Below are positions 1 to 5,361 of a DNA stretch of 5,394 bases, piece by piece (positions within the stretch are counted from its first letter, which is position 1; each line of letters starts with the position of its first letter). This stretch comes from Actinomycetes bacterium (lineage in GTDB: Bacteria > Actinomycetota > Actinomycetes > Actinomycetales > Microbacteriaceae), in assembly GCA_023421635.1 (NCBI GenBank), contig JAEZSU010000051.1:1-5394 (forward strand), read 5' to 3'. The notes under the pieces are model-generated. The model saw nothing but the letters and a program-made list of their open reading frames with translations. It ran no database searches and was not told the origin of the DNA. The translations under genes were made by a program, and so were the position numbers.

Positions 1-2
1 CG

Positions 3-437
3 TTCCGCTGGGCGGGCCCGCGCGTGATGCCCGTCGCCGAGCGCGCGCTGAGTCGCCTGACCGGCCGCCGGGTGCAGCTCAGCGGGCTGCTGGTGCCGTC
101 GCTGGTGCTCGTCACACGGGGTGCGAAGACCGGTGCAGCACGCGAGAGCTACCTCATGTACACCCCGGACGGGCATGGCCGCGCGATCGTCGCAGGCACG
201 AGCTTCGCGCAGGAGCACCACCCCGGCTGGACGTACAACCTGCTCGCGACGCCGGATGCCCGCATCCTCGTCCGCGGCAAGGAGTACGACGTCCACGCGA
301 CGCTCATCCCGGACGCCGACCGCGACGCCGCGTGGGCGCGGATCGAGCGGCAGTGGCCCGGCTACCGGGCGTACGAGCGCGACTCCGGGCGCACCGTCCG
401 GCTGTTCCTGCTGCAGCCGACGCGCCGCATCCGCTGA
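3..437 (+). CDS. Nitroreductase family deazaflavin-dependent oxidoreductase (DDN-like), 5'-partial
   Basis: Small protein resembling the Ddn/F420-dependent nitroreductase family (split-barrel fold, binding F420 or a related flavin). GTG 24 and ATG 27 are in frame, but the frame stays open to the window edge (Phe-Arg-Trp-Ala-Gly-Pro-Arg before them), has no convincing Shine-Dalgarno sequence, and family members usually have some residues before this point. The true start is therefore probably upstream and the gene partial. Numbered from GTG 24, family-like segments are: residues 28-46, a beta-strand, then Thr-Arg-Gly-Ala-Lys-Thr-Gly and a Tyr-Leu-Met-Tyr strand, matching the usual TTGRKSG...RxxPLxY block; residues 66-81, HPGWTYNLLATPDARI, matching the HPxWxxNLxAxP block; and residues 111-132, WPGYRAYERDSGR followed by a hydrophobic strand, the usual C-terminal block. 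The substrate is unknown. It is separated from the downstream operon by 191 nt and is probably unrelated to it functionally. Confidence 0.85.
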   Translation, partial: FRWAGPRVMPVAERALSRLTGRRVQLSGLLVPSLVLVTRGAKTGAARESYLMYTPDGHGRAIVAGTSFAQEHHPGWTYNLLATPDARILVRGKEYDVHATLIPDADRDAAWARIERQWPGYRAYERDSGRTVRLFLLQPTRRIR

Positions 438-492
438 GCCTCGCCGTCGCCGCGCGTCCGCCGGATGCGTCCTCGTCCGAGCCGGTCAGGCG

Positions 493-508
493 TTAACGGC
501 ACCGAAAC
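493..508 (+). promoter_or_regulatory. Possible GlnR-type half-site pair
   Basis: TTAAC (493-497), six bases, then GAAAC (504-508). This resembles the actinobacterial GlnR box as I recall it, gTnAC-n6-GaAAC, with only the first base deviating. A second expected pair is not well formed: the next GAAA-like element (GAAAT, 527-531) begins 23 nt after the first instead of 22, and the site between them (GCCAG) is poor. Nitrogen control would suit an operon with a deaminase, but short motifs arise by chance, and whether the host has GlnR is unknown. Confidence 0.25.
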
Positions 509-527
509 ACTTCCGCCAGTGTTGGTG
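500..527. repeat. Imperfect inverted repeat, candidate operator upstream of the operon
   Basis: The core is a perfect inverted repeat, AACACT (506-511) and AGTGTT (518-523), around the six-base spacer TCCGCC. Outside the core, CACC (500-503) and GGTG (524-527) are also complementary, with two extra bases (GA) on the left arm only. The symmetry lies about 100 nt before the binding-protein start and overlaps the likely promoter, so a dimeric regulator's operator is a reasonable reading. It could alternatively fold as a hairpin in read-through RNA from the upstream gene. No T-run follows, so it does not look like a classical intrinsic terminator. Confidence 0.5.
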
Positions 528-615
528 AAATCTACATCCCATAACGTCGGTCCTGTTGCGAGGCCGAGCCCCACAGGTTCGCACACTCATCTACCCGAGT
601 GCACCACCGGCATCT

Positions 616-620
616 GGAGA
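616..620 (+). promoter_or_regulatory. Ribosome binding site deciding the binding-protein start
   Basis: GGAGA lies nine to ten bases before ATG 629. It favours ATG 629 over the in-frame GTG at 599, which would add ten residues (MHHRHLETQH) before an otherwise perfect lipoprotein signal peptide. Confidence 0.75.
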
Positions 621-628
621 CACAGCAC

Positions 629-1702
629 ATGTCCTTCTTCACCTCGCGTCGCTCCCGCGTCGCCACCTCCGTCGCAGCCCTCGCGCTTTCGGCGCTCGCC
701 CTGTCCGCGTGCTCCGGCACCTCGGAGGCGTCCTCCTCCGCATCCGCCGGGGGCGACAGCGCCGGCGACGACATCACGCTCCAGCTGAGCTGGATCAAGA
801 ACGAGGAGTTCTGCGGCGAGTACTTCGCCGAGACCCAGGGCTTCTACGAGGAAGCCGGCCTCGGCAAGGTCACCCTCGTGCCCGGCCCCTCCACCAGCAC
901 CACCGAGCTGATCTCCGGCACCGCGGACTTCGGCCTGAGCGACGCGGTCGCCGCCGGCACCGTCATCGCCAACGAGGGCGCGCCGCTGAAGATCATCGGC
1001 ACCACCTTCCAGAAGAACCCCTTCACGATCCTGTCCCTCAAGGACGGCGGCAACATCGAGACCGTCGAGGACCTCAAGGGCAAGAAGATCGGCGTGCAGG
1101 ACTCCAACACCTCGCTGGTGCTGGCCTTCCTCGCCGCCAACGGCCTGACCACCGACGACGTCACCATCGTCCCGGTCCAGTACGACCCGGCGCCCCTCAC
1201 CAACGGCGAGGTCGACGGCTTCACCTCGTACCTCACCAACGAGTCGATCATCGTCGCGAATGAGGGCTACGACACCGTCAACCTGCCGCTCGCCGACAAC
1301 GGCCTGCCCTTCCCGGCGGAGACCTTCATCGCGACCGACGAGATGATCGAGAACAACCCCGAACTGGTCAAGTCGTTCCTCAAGGCCGAGATCATGGGCT
1401 GGTCCGCCGCGATCAACGACCCGGAGGAGTGCGCCCGCCTCGCCTACGAGGACTTCGGTGCCGACCTCGACCTGAACCCGAAGAACTCGACCGAGGGCGC
1501 GATCGCACAGCTCGAGCAGCTCGTCGTCTCCGAGGAGACCGTCGAGAACGGCATCTTCACGATCTCCGACAAGCTCAAGGAGGACACGATCAAGAGCCTC
1601 GCCGGCGCCGGGATCAACGTGACCGCCGAGCAGCTGTTCGACACCTCGCTCCTCGAAGAGGTCTACGCCGAGAACCCCGACCTGGTCGCCTACACCAAGT
1701 AA
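629..1702 (+). CDS. ABC transporter substrate-binding lipoprotein, NMT1/THI5-like (SsuA/TauA/ThiY superfamily)
   Basis: 357-residue extracytoplasmic solute receptor, expected to be anchored on the outer face of the membrane by a lipid and to hand its ligand to the permease pair encoded downstream. The signal peptide is clear: Arg-rich n-region (RRSR, 7-10), a hydrophobic Ala/Leu/Val stretch (11-25), and lipobox LSAC with Cys28 as the lipidated residue. A Ser/Ala/Gly/Asp-rich linker (29-48) follows. The mature domain opens with a strand ending in Trp55, then Asn58-Glu59-Glu60-Phe61-Cys-Gly63-Glu-Tyr65-Phe. This is the W..N.xFxGxY pattern of NMT1/THI5-like receptors for pyrimidine precursors and flavins. 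GFYEEAGL (71-78), the proline/glycine loop [10 protein letters not shown] (84-93), [10 protein letters not shown] (97-106) and the [11 protein letters not shown] block (147-157) are further family landmarks. Codon use is strongly biased to C-ended codons, in line with high expression. The ligand is not determined. Context with a deaminase suggests an amino-substituted ring compound rather than a sulfonate or taurine. Confidence 0.93.
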   Translation: MSFFTSRRSRVATSVAALALSALALSACSGTSEASSSASAGGDSAGDDITLQLSWIKNEEFCGEYFAETQGFYEEAGLGKVTLVPGPSTSTTELISGTADFGLSDAVAAGTVIANEGAPLKIIGTTFQKNPFTILSLKDGGNIETVEDLKGKKIGVQDSNTSLVLAFLAANGLTTDDVTIVPVQYDPAPLTNGEVDGFTSYLTNESIIVANEGYDTVNLPLADNGLPFPAETFIATDEMIENNPELVKSFLKAEIMGWSAAINDPEECARLAYEDFGADLDLNPKNSTEGAIAQLEQLVVSEETVENGIFTISDKLKEDTIKSLAGAGINVTAEQLFDTSLLEEVYAENPDLVAYTK

Positions 1703-1726
1703 TCGACCCTCGAAGAAATCCGACAC

Positions 1727-1730
1727 GGAG
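1727..1730 (+). promoter_or_regulatory. Ribosome binding site of the ATPase gene
   Basis: GGAG with a seven-base spacer to GTG 1738. No ATG or GTG that could serve as an alternative start lies between the following hairpin and the conserved ABC domain, so this site supports GTG 1738 as the real start. Confidence 0.75.
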
Positions 1731-1737
1731 CACCATC

Positions 1738-2562
1738 GTGACGAACACCGTCGTCGAGACCGGTGCCCAGGGGACCACCCTGGGCACCGGCCTTCAGATC
1801 ACCGGCCTGAACAAGGTCTTCACCACCGGCCGCAAGAGCGTCGTCGCACTGCAGGACGCGAACCTCCACACCGAGCAGGGCACGTTCCTCTCGCTGCTGG
1901 GCCCGTCCGGATGCGGCAAGTCCACGATCCTGCGGATCCTCGCCGGTCTCGACCAGCCCACCAGCGGCACCACCCGCGTGGACGGCAAGAGCCCGCGGGA
2001 GATGCGCAAGGAGAACAAGCTCGGCATCGCCTTCCAGGACTCGGCCCTGCTGCCGTGGCGGAGCGTGTACAGCAACATCAAGCTGCCGTTCGAGATCGCG
2101 GGCAAGCCGGTGGACAAGGCGTACGTCGACGAGATGATCGCCCTGGTGGGGCTCCGTGGCTTCGAGAAGGCCAAGCCCGCCCAGCTCTCGGGCGGGATGC
2201 GCCAGCGCGTGTCGATCGCGCGCTCGCTGATCATGCGCCCCGAGGTGCTGCTGTTCGACGAGCCGTTCGGCGCACTCGACGACATGACGCGGCAGAAGCT
2301 CAACCTCGAGCTGCTGCGCATCTGGAGCGAGAAGCCCGCGACGACGCTGCTCGTCACGCACGGCATCTCCGAGGCCATCTTCCTCTCCGACAAGGTCGCG
2401 GTCATGAGCCCGCGTCCGGGGCGGATCAAGGAGGTCATGGACATCGACCTGCCGCGTCCGCGGACGCCCGAGATGATGCGGACGCCCGAGTTCCACGCCT
2501 ACGTGGACCAGGCATCCGAGCTGCTCTTCGGCGCGGGGGGCGCCGCCGCCGATGACCACTGA
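1738..2562 (+). CDS. ABC transporter ATP-binding protein, SsuB/TauB/ThiZ type
   Basis: 274-residue cytoplasmic ATPase that drives the importer. All functional motifs are present: Walker [10 protein letters not shown] (55-63), Q-loop FQDSALLPW (99-107, Gln100), signature LSGGMRQR (150-157), Walker B LLFDEP (171-176) with catalytic Glu175, D-loop ALDD (179-182) and the switch histidine in THGISEA (His208). The [11 protein letters not shown] sequence after the Q-loop is typical of nitrate/sulfonate/taurine-type ATPases, the group that pairs with NMT1-like receptors. Start is GTG 1738, 35 nt after the binding-protein stop. The first ~20 residues (Thr/Gly/Val-rich) are not part of the conserved domain, and their codons contain a perfect 13-bp inverted repeat (1760-1790). 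The C-terminus is a Gly/Ala/Asp tail. The stop overlaps the start of permease 1 by 11 nt, which suggests translational coupling. Confidence 0.96.
   Translation: MTNTVVETGAQGTTLGTGLQITGLNKVFTTGRKSVVALQDANLHTEQGTFLSLLGPSGCGKSTILRILAGLDQPTSGTTRVDGKSPREMRKENKLGIAFQDSALLPWRSVYSNIKLPFEIAGKPVDKAYVDEMIALVGLRGFEKAKPAQLSGGMRQRVSIARSLIMRPEVLLFDEPFGALDDMTRQKLNLELLRIWSEKPATTLLVTHGISEAIFLSDKVAVMSPRPGRIKEVMDIDLPRPRTPEMMRTPEFHAYVDQASELLFGAGGAAADDH
1760..1790. repeat. Perfect 13-bp inverted repeat (strong hairpin) inside the 5' end of the ATPase gene
   Basis: Left arm CCGGTGCCCAGGG (1760-1772), loop GACCA (1773-1777), right arm CCCTGGGCACCGG (1778-1790). All 13 pairs match, 11 of them G:C. It begins 22 nt after the first base of the GTG start and covers codons 8-18 of the ATPase, the poorly conserved leader of the protein. 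It is also the first strong structure after the binding-protein stop codon, 58 nt away. There is no T-run behind it. Possible roles are protection or 3'-end definition of the binding-protein mRNA, attenuation of the downstream genes, or an effect on ATPase translation initiation. Confidence 0.9.
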
Positions 2563-3382
2563 GACCGCCGCCAAGGGCCGCGCCGTGCAGTGGGAGGACG
2601 TCCGTCTTCCCGGCTGGGTCACCGGGACGATCGGCGGGATCGGGCTCATCGCGCTGTGGTGGATCGTCTCCGCGGTCTTCCTCAACCCGTCCGGCAAGCC
2701 GATCATCCCCAGCCCGCCCGAGGTCATCCTCAGCTACGTCGACAGCGGCTGGGCGTACTACTGGCGCAACTTCTCCGTCACCCTCACCGAGGCCGGCATC
2801 GGCTATCTCTGGGGCAACGGACTGGCGCTGCTCCTGGCGTTCGTCGTCCTGCTCGTGCCGCGCCTGGAAGGCATGGCGATGCAGGTGGCCATCCTCACCT
2901 ACTGCGTCCCGATCGTCGCGATCGGCATGCTCGCGGTCGTCCTGTTCGGTGCGCCCCCCGTGGGCGCCCCCAGCGGCACCGCGGTCTTCCTCGCCGCCCT
3001 TTCCTGCTTCTTCACCACGGTGGTCGGGGCGCTGCTCGGCCTGAAATCCGCCGACAAGGCGAGCCTCGACGTCATCACCGTGTACGGCGGTTCCAAGCTC
3101 ACCCAGCTGACCAAGGTGCGGCTCATCGCCGCCCTCCCAGCCATCCTCAACCCGCTGCAGATCGCCGTGCCCGCCGCCTTCCTCGGCGCGGTCCTCGGGG
3201 AGTTCTTCGGCAAGATCGAAGCCGGCGTGGGCCTGGCCATGATCCTCGCCCAGCAGGCATCCAACGCCCCGGTGGTCTGGGCCCTCGCCCTCGCCAGCGG
3301 CGCCGTCGCCCTCGCCGGGTTCGGCGTGGTCGGACTCATCGCGCGCGCCATCGCGCCGTGGTCGAAGGGAGCGAACTCGTGA
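2552..3382 (+). CDS. ABC transporter permease 1, SsuC/TauC type
   Basis: 276-residue membrane protein of the binding-protein-dependent permease (BPD_transp_1) fold. A short cytoplasmic N-terminus (1-21) precedes a hydrophobic first helix (about 22-44), then [11 protein letters not shown] (49-59), the family's conserved 'P.P..V' element. Further membrane segments are visible at roughly 78-102, 110-133, 143-163, 199-218 and 240-267. The cytoplasmic coupling (EAA-type) loop is at about 163-196: GLKSA (163-167), VYGG (177-180), KVRLIAALP (188-196), the part expected to contact the ATPase. The periplasmic loop [10 protein letters not shown] (133-142) is longer than in its partner. Start ATG 2552 overlaps the ATPase end by 11 nt. 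Only a G-run (2535-2540) stands in for a Shine-Dalgarno sequence, so coupled translation is likely. It probably pairs with permease 2 as a heterodimer. Confidence 0.94.
   Translation: MTTETAAKGRAVQWEDVRLPGWVTGTIGGIGLIALWWIVSAVFLNPSGKPIIPSPPEVILSYVDSGWAYYWRNFSVTLTEAGIGYLWGNGLALLLAFVVLLVPRLEGMAMQVAILTYCVPIVAIGMLAVVLFGAPPVGAPSGTAVFLAALSCFFTTVVGALLGLKSADKASLDVITVYGGSKLTQLTKVRLIAALPAILNPLQIAVPAAFLGAVLGEFFGKIEAGVGLAMILAQQASNAPVVWALALASGAVALAGFGVVGLIARAIAPWSKGANS
3365..3371 (+). promoter_or_regulatory. Ribosome binding site deciding the permease 2 start
   Basis: AAGGGAG, seven bases before GTG 3379, gives a strong Shine-Dalgarno match. It fixes the start in the GTGA overlap with the permease 1 stop. 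The reading frame is open much further upstream, but that part is out of frame with the real permease 1 and is not coding. Confidence 0.8.
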
Positions 3383-4275
3383 CCACCACCGTGCAGGCAC
3401 CCGCCCCCGCACCCGCCCCGGCACGACTTCCGGCGCCGGCGCCCGAGCTCGCCGGGCGCATCCGCAAGCAGGCCGCGACCGGCGCCCTCCGTGCGCTCCT
3501 CTGGGGCCTCCTGACCTTCGTCGGCACGATCGCCGCGGTGCTCGTGCTGTGGGTCGGGCTCCTCGCGGTGCTGAACGTGTCGCCCATGATCGCCAAGGGC
3601 CCGCTCGACGTCTGGAACTACCTGTTCACGGTGCCCAACGCCGCGGTCAACCGCGAGACGATGTTCGGGCTGCTCGCGGTCAGCCTCGCCGACGCCGCCA
3701 TCGGGTTCATCGCCGGCCTCGTGGTCGCGCTCATCGTCGCGTCGCTGTTCCAGCTCTCCAAGGGCATCGAGAACGCGCTCATGCCGGTCGCGATGCTGCT
3801 GCGCTCCGTACCGCTGGTCGCGATGGCGCCCGTCATCATCATGATCTTCGGCCGCGAGGTGGCCACGGTGGCCGTCATCGGCGGGATCGTGGTGCTCTTC
3901 CCCGCCCTCGTGAACATCTCCTTCGGGCTGAAGTCCGCCTCGCCGCAGATGAACGACCTCGTCGAGGTCTACGGCGGCGGCCCGTGGACGAAACTGCGCA
4001 AGGTCGCCATGCCGAGCTCGCTCCCGGCGTTCTTCGCCGCGGTGCGCATCTCGGTGCCCGGCGCCATCACCGGCGCCCTGCTCGCCGAGTGGCTGGCCGT
4101 CGGCGGCGGCATCGGCGGCTCGATCGCCGGGTACATCCCGCAGGCGCAGTTCAGCGCCCTCTGGACTGCGGTCGTGCTCGTCACCGTCGTGTCGCTCCTG
4201 CTCTACAACGTCATCCAGATCGTCGAGGACGTCGTCCTCGCCCGTATGGGGATGCGGGGCCAGAAGGGCATCTGA
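3379..4275 (+). CDS. ABC transporter permease 2, SsuC/TauC type, with Pro/Ala-rich N-terminal tail
   Basis: 298-residue membrane permease, the second transmembrane subunit of the importer. GTG 3379 overlaps the permease 1 stop in a GTGA junction. Residues 7-22 form an Ala-Pro repeat encoded partly by a 12-nt tandem duplication (3397-3420), a tail not expected in the family core. Membrane segments are visible at about 40-66, 96-124, 132-157, 161-182, 217-238 and 258-282. The coupling loop is GLKSA (183-187), EVYGGGPWTKLRKVAMPSSLP (196-216), close to the classical EAA motif. AEWL followed by GGGIGG (236-247) is the conserved stretch after it. It shares GLKSA, VYGG and several flanking positions with permease 1, so the two are related but clearly diverged. 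An ATPase shared by both fits one ATPase gene and two permease genes in the operon. Confidence 0.94.
   Translation: MTTTVQAPAPAPAPARLPAPAPELAGRIRKQAATGALRALLWGLLTFVGTIAAVLVLWVGLLAVLNVSPMIAKGPLDVWNYLFTVPNAAVNRETMFGLLAVSLADAAIGFIAGLVVALIVASLFQLSKGIENALMPVAMLLRSVPLVAMAPVIIMIFGREVATVAVIGGIVVLFPALVNISFGLKSASPQMNDLVEVYGGGPWTKLRKVAMPSSLPAFFAAVRISVPGAITGALLAEWLAVGGGIGGSIAGYIPQAQFSALWTAVVLVTVVSLLLYNVIQIVEDVVLARMGMRGQKGI
3397..3420 (+). repeat. 12-nt tandem repeat, two copies
   Basis: GCACCCGCCCCC (3397-3408) followed by GCACCCGCCCCG (3409-3420), and GCAC again at 3421-3424. It codes for the Ala-Pro tail at the N-terminus of permease 2. A perfect 10-bp palindrome, CCGGCGCCGG, lies just after it (3430-3439). 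Repeats of this sort can change copy number by replication slippage in steps of four codons without breaking the frame. Confidence 0.8.
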
Positions 4276-4320
4276 GCCCCGGCCCGCCGCATCCCCCGCC
4301 CCACCCGAGAAAGAACCGCA

Positions 4321-5361
4321 ATGACCGCTGACACCGGGCTGCTCCCGTTCGCCTACGGCCTGCCCAAGGCCGAACTCCACCTCCACCTCGAAGGGACCCT
4401 CGAGCCCGAACTGAAGTTCGAGCTAGCCGCACGCAACGGCATCGAGCTGGTGGAGAAGACCGTGGCCGAGGTGCGCGCCACGTACGACTTCACCGACCTC
4501 ACGAGCTTCCTGCAGGTGTACTACCCCGCCATGCGCGTGCTCCAGACGGCCGACGACTTCCACGACCTCGCGTGGGCGTACCTGGAGAAGGCCGCCTCGC
4601 AGGGCGTCGTGCACGCCGAGATGTTCTTCGACCCCCAGGCGCACACGAGCCGCGGCGTGCCGTTCGAGCACGTCATCGGCGGCTACCGCCGCGCCGTGGT
4701 GCGCGCGGAGCGGGAGCTCGGCGTCTCGGCCGAGCTCATCATGTGCTTCCTGCGCGATTTCACCGCCGAGCACGCGATGTCCACCCTCATGGAGGCGCTG
4801 CCGTACAAGCAGTGGATCGTCGGCGTCGGGCTCGACTCCGACGAGCGCGGCAACCCGCCCTCCAAGTTCGCCGAGGTGTTCGCGCGTGCGCGTGCCGAGG
4901 GGTTCCTCCTCACGATGCACTGCGACATCGACCAGCCCGGGTCCATCGGCCACATCGGCGAGGTGCTCAACGACATCCAGGTCGACCGCATCGACCACGG
5001 CACGAACATCGTCGAGGACCCGGCGCTGGTCGCCCTGGCGGCCGAGCGCGGCCTCGGGTTCACCTGCTGCCCGGTGTCGAACTCGTTCGTCACCGAGCAG
5101 ATGAAGTCCGACGAGATCGTCTCGCTCATGCGCCAGGGCGTGAAGGTCACGGTCAACTCCGACGACCCCGCCTACTTCGGCGGCTACGTCGGCGACAACT
5201 ACGTCGCCCTCGCCGAGCAGGCGGGGCTCTCGCGCGCGGAGCTCGTGCGGCTCGCGGTGAACTCCTTCGAGGCGTCCTGGCTCACCCCCGCACGCCGCGC
5301 CGCCTATGTGGCGCAGGTGAACGAGTACGCTGCGGCCCATGGAGTCGACCCGGTCGAGTGA
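4321..5361 (+). CDS. Adenosine/adenine deaminase family amidohydrolase (ADE-like), altered HAGE motif
   Basis: 346-residue cytoplasmic TIM-barrel hydrolase of the adenosine deaminase family, normal length for the group. PKAELHLHLEGT (15-26) carries metal ligands His20 and His22. His200 is the next metal ligand, IDHG (224-227) holds the catalytic His226, and NSDDP (279-283) holds metal ligand Asp281 and Asp282. GLDSDERGNPPSKF (170-183), NSDDPAYFGGY (279-289) and NSFEAS (314-319) match the bacterial adenine deaminase (ADE, PA0148-like) branch better than true adenosine deaminases; CPVSNSFVT (250-258) also has the Ser-Asn form instead of the adenosine-type Ser-Ser. The odd point is the proton-donor motif: family members read His-Ala-Gly-Glu, but here residues 200-204 are His-Cys-Asp-Ile-Asp, so the expected glutamate at 203 is isoleucine. 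The metal site is intact, so a deaminase is likely, but the substrate may differ from adenine or adenosine. ATG 4321 has only a weak purine-rich site (GAGAAAGAA, 4307-4315). It is the fifth gene of the operon, 45 nt after permease 2. Confidence 0.9.
   Translation: MTADTGLLPFAYGLPKAELHLHLEGTLEPELKFELAARNGIELVEKTVAEVRATYDFTDLTSFLQVYYPAMRVLQTADDFHDLAWAYLEKAASQGVVHAEMFFDPQAHTSRGVPFEHVIGGYRRAVVRAERELGVSAELIMCFLRDFTAEHAMSTLMEALPYKQWIVGVGLDSDERGNPPSKFAEVFARARAEGFLLTMHCDIDQPGSIGHIGEVLNDIQVDRIDHGTNIVEDPALVALAAERGLGFTCCPVSNSFVTEQMKSDEIVSLMRQGVKVTVNSDDPAYFGGYVGDNYVALAEQAGLSRAELVRLAVNSFEASWLTPARRAAYVAQVNEYAAAHGVDPVE

Larger units (their letters stand above)
438..628 (+). promoter_or_regulatory. Intergenic region with probable promoter of the ABC transporter-deaminase operon
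   Basis: This is the only sizeable non-coding gap, and all five downstream genes follow without another gap above 45 nt, so the operon promoter is expected here. The segment around 491-551 is visibly richer in A and T than its surroundings. A tentative -10 element is CATAAC at 540-545, four of six matches to TATAAT, with no strong -35 partner at normal spacing. A TTGGTG at 522-527 is too close to serve as its -35. The exact promoter is therefore not established. An inverted repeat (500-527) and a possible nitrogen-regulator-like motif (493-508) overlap this area. I recognise no TPP, FMN or purine riboswitch core. Confidence 0.45.

Noticed and set aside
500..527. Intrinsic terminator of the upstream nitroreductase-like gene
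   Set aside because: The stem is bulged and not GC-dense, and no T-run follows. Operator or promoter dyad is the better reading.
599..628. GTG 599 as start of the binding protein, adding ten residues
   Set aside because: It would put MHHRHLETQH ahead of a complete lipoprotein signal peptide, and it lies upstream of the GGAGA that is well placed for ATG 629.
438..628. TPP, FMN or purine riboswitch upstream of the transporter
   Set aside because: These were considered because related receptors bind HMP or flavins, but I could not find the TPP CUGAGA/ACCUG-type core, the FMN AGGAUAU/GGGGCAGGGUG core or a purine aptamer arrangement.
587..1726. Long open frame on the minus strand opposite the binding-protein gene
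   Set aside because: Its translation is low-complexity Gly/Asp/Glu/Val/Leu/Arg-rich, typical of the antisense of a high-GC gene, and the plus strand has a clear family protein.
1738..1790. A later start of the ATPase that would place the hairpin in non-coding DNA
   Set aside because: No ATG, GTG or TTG occurs between the hairpin and the conserved ABC domain, whereas GTG 1738 has a good GGAG at proper spacing.
2951..2967. GCGCCC-N5-GGGCGC hairpin inside permease 1
   Set aside because: A six-bp all-GC stem in a Pro/Gly/Ala-coding stretch is expected by chance in such DNA and has no suggestive position.
2899..4386. 495-codon minus-strand open frame opposite both permeases
   Set aside because: Composition is a shadow of membrane-protein codons (Asp/Arg/Gly/Glu/His-rich), it has no domain I recognise, and it overlaps two certain genes entirely.
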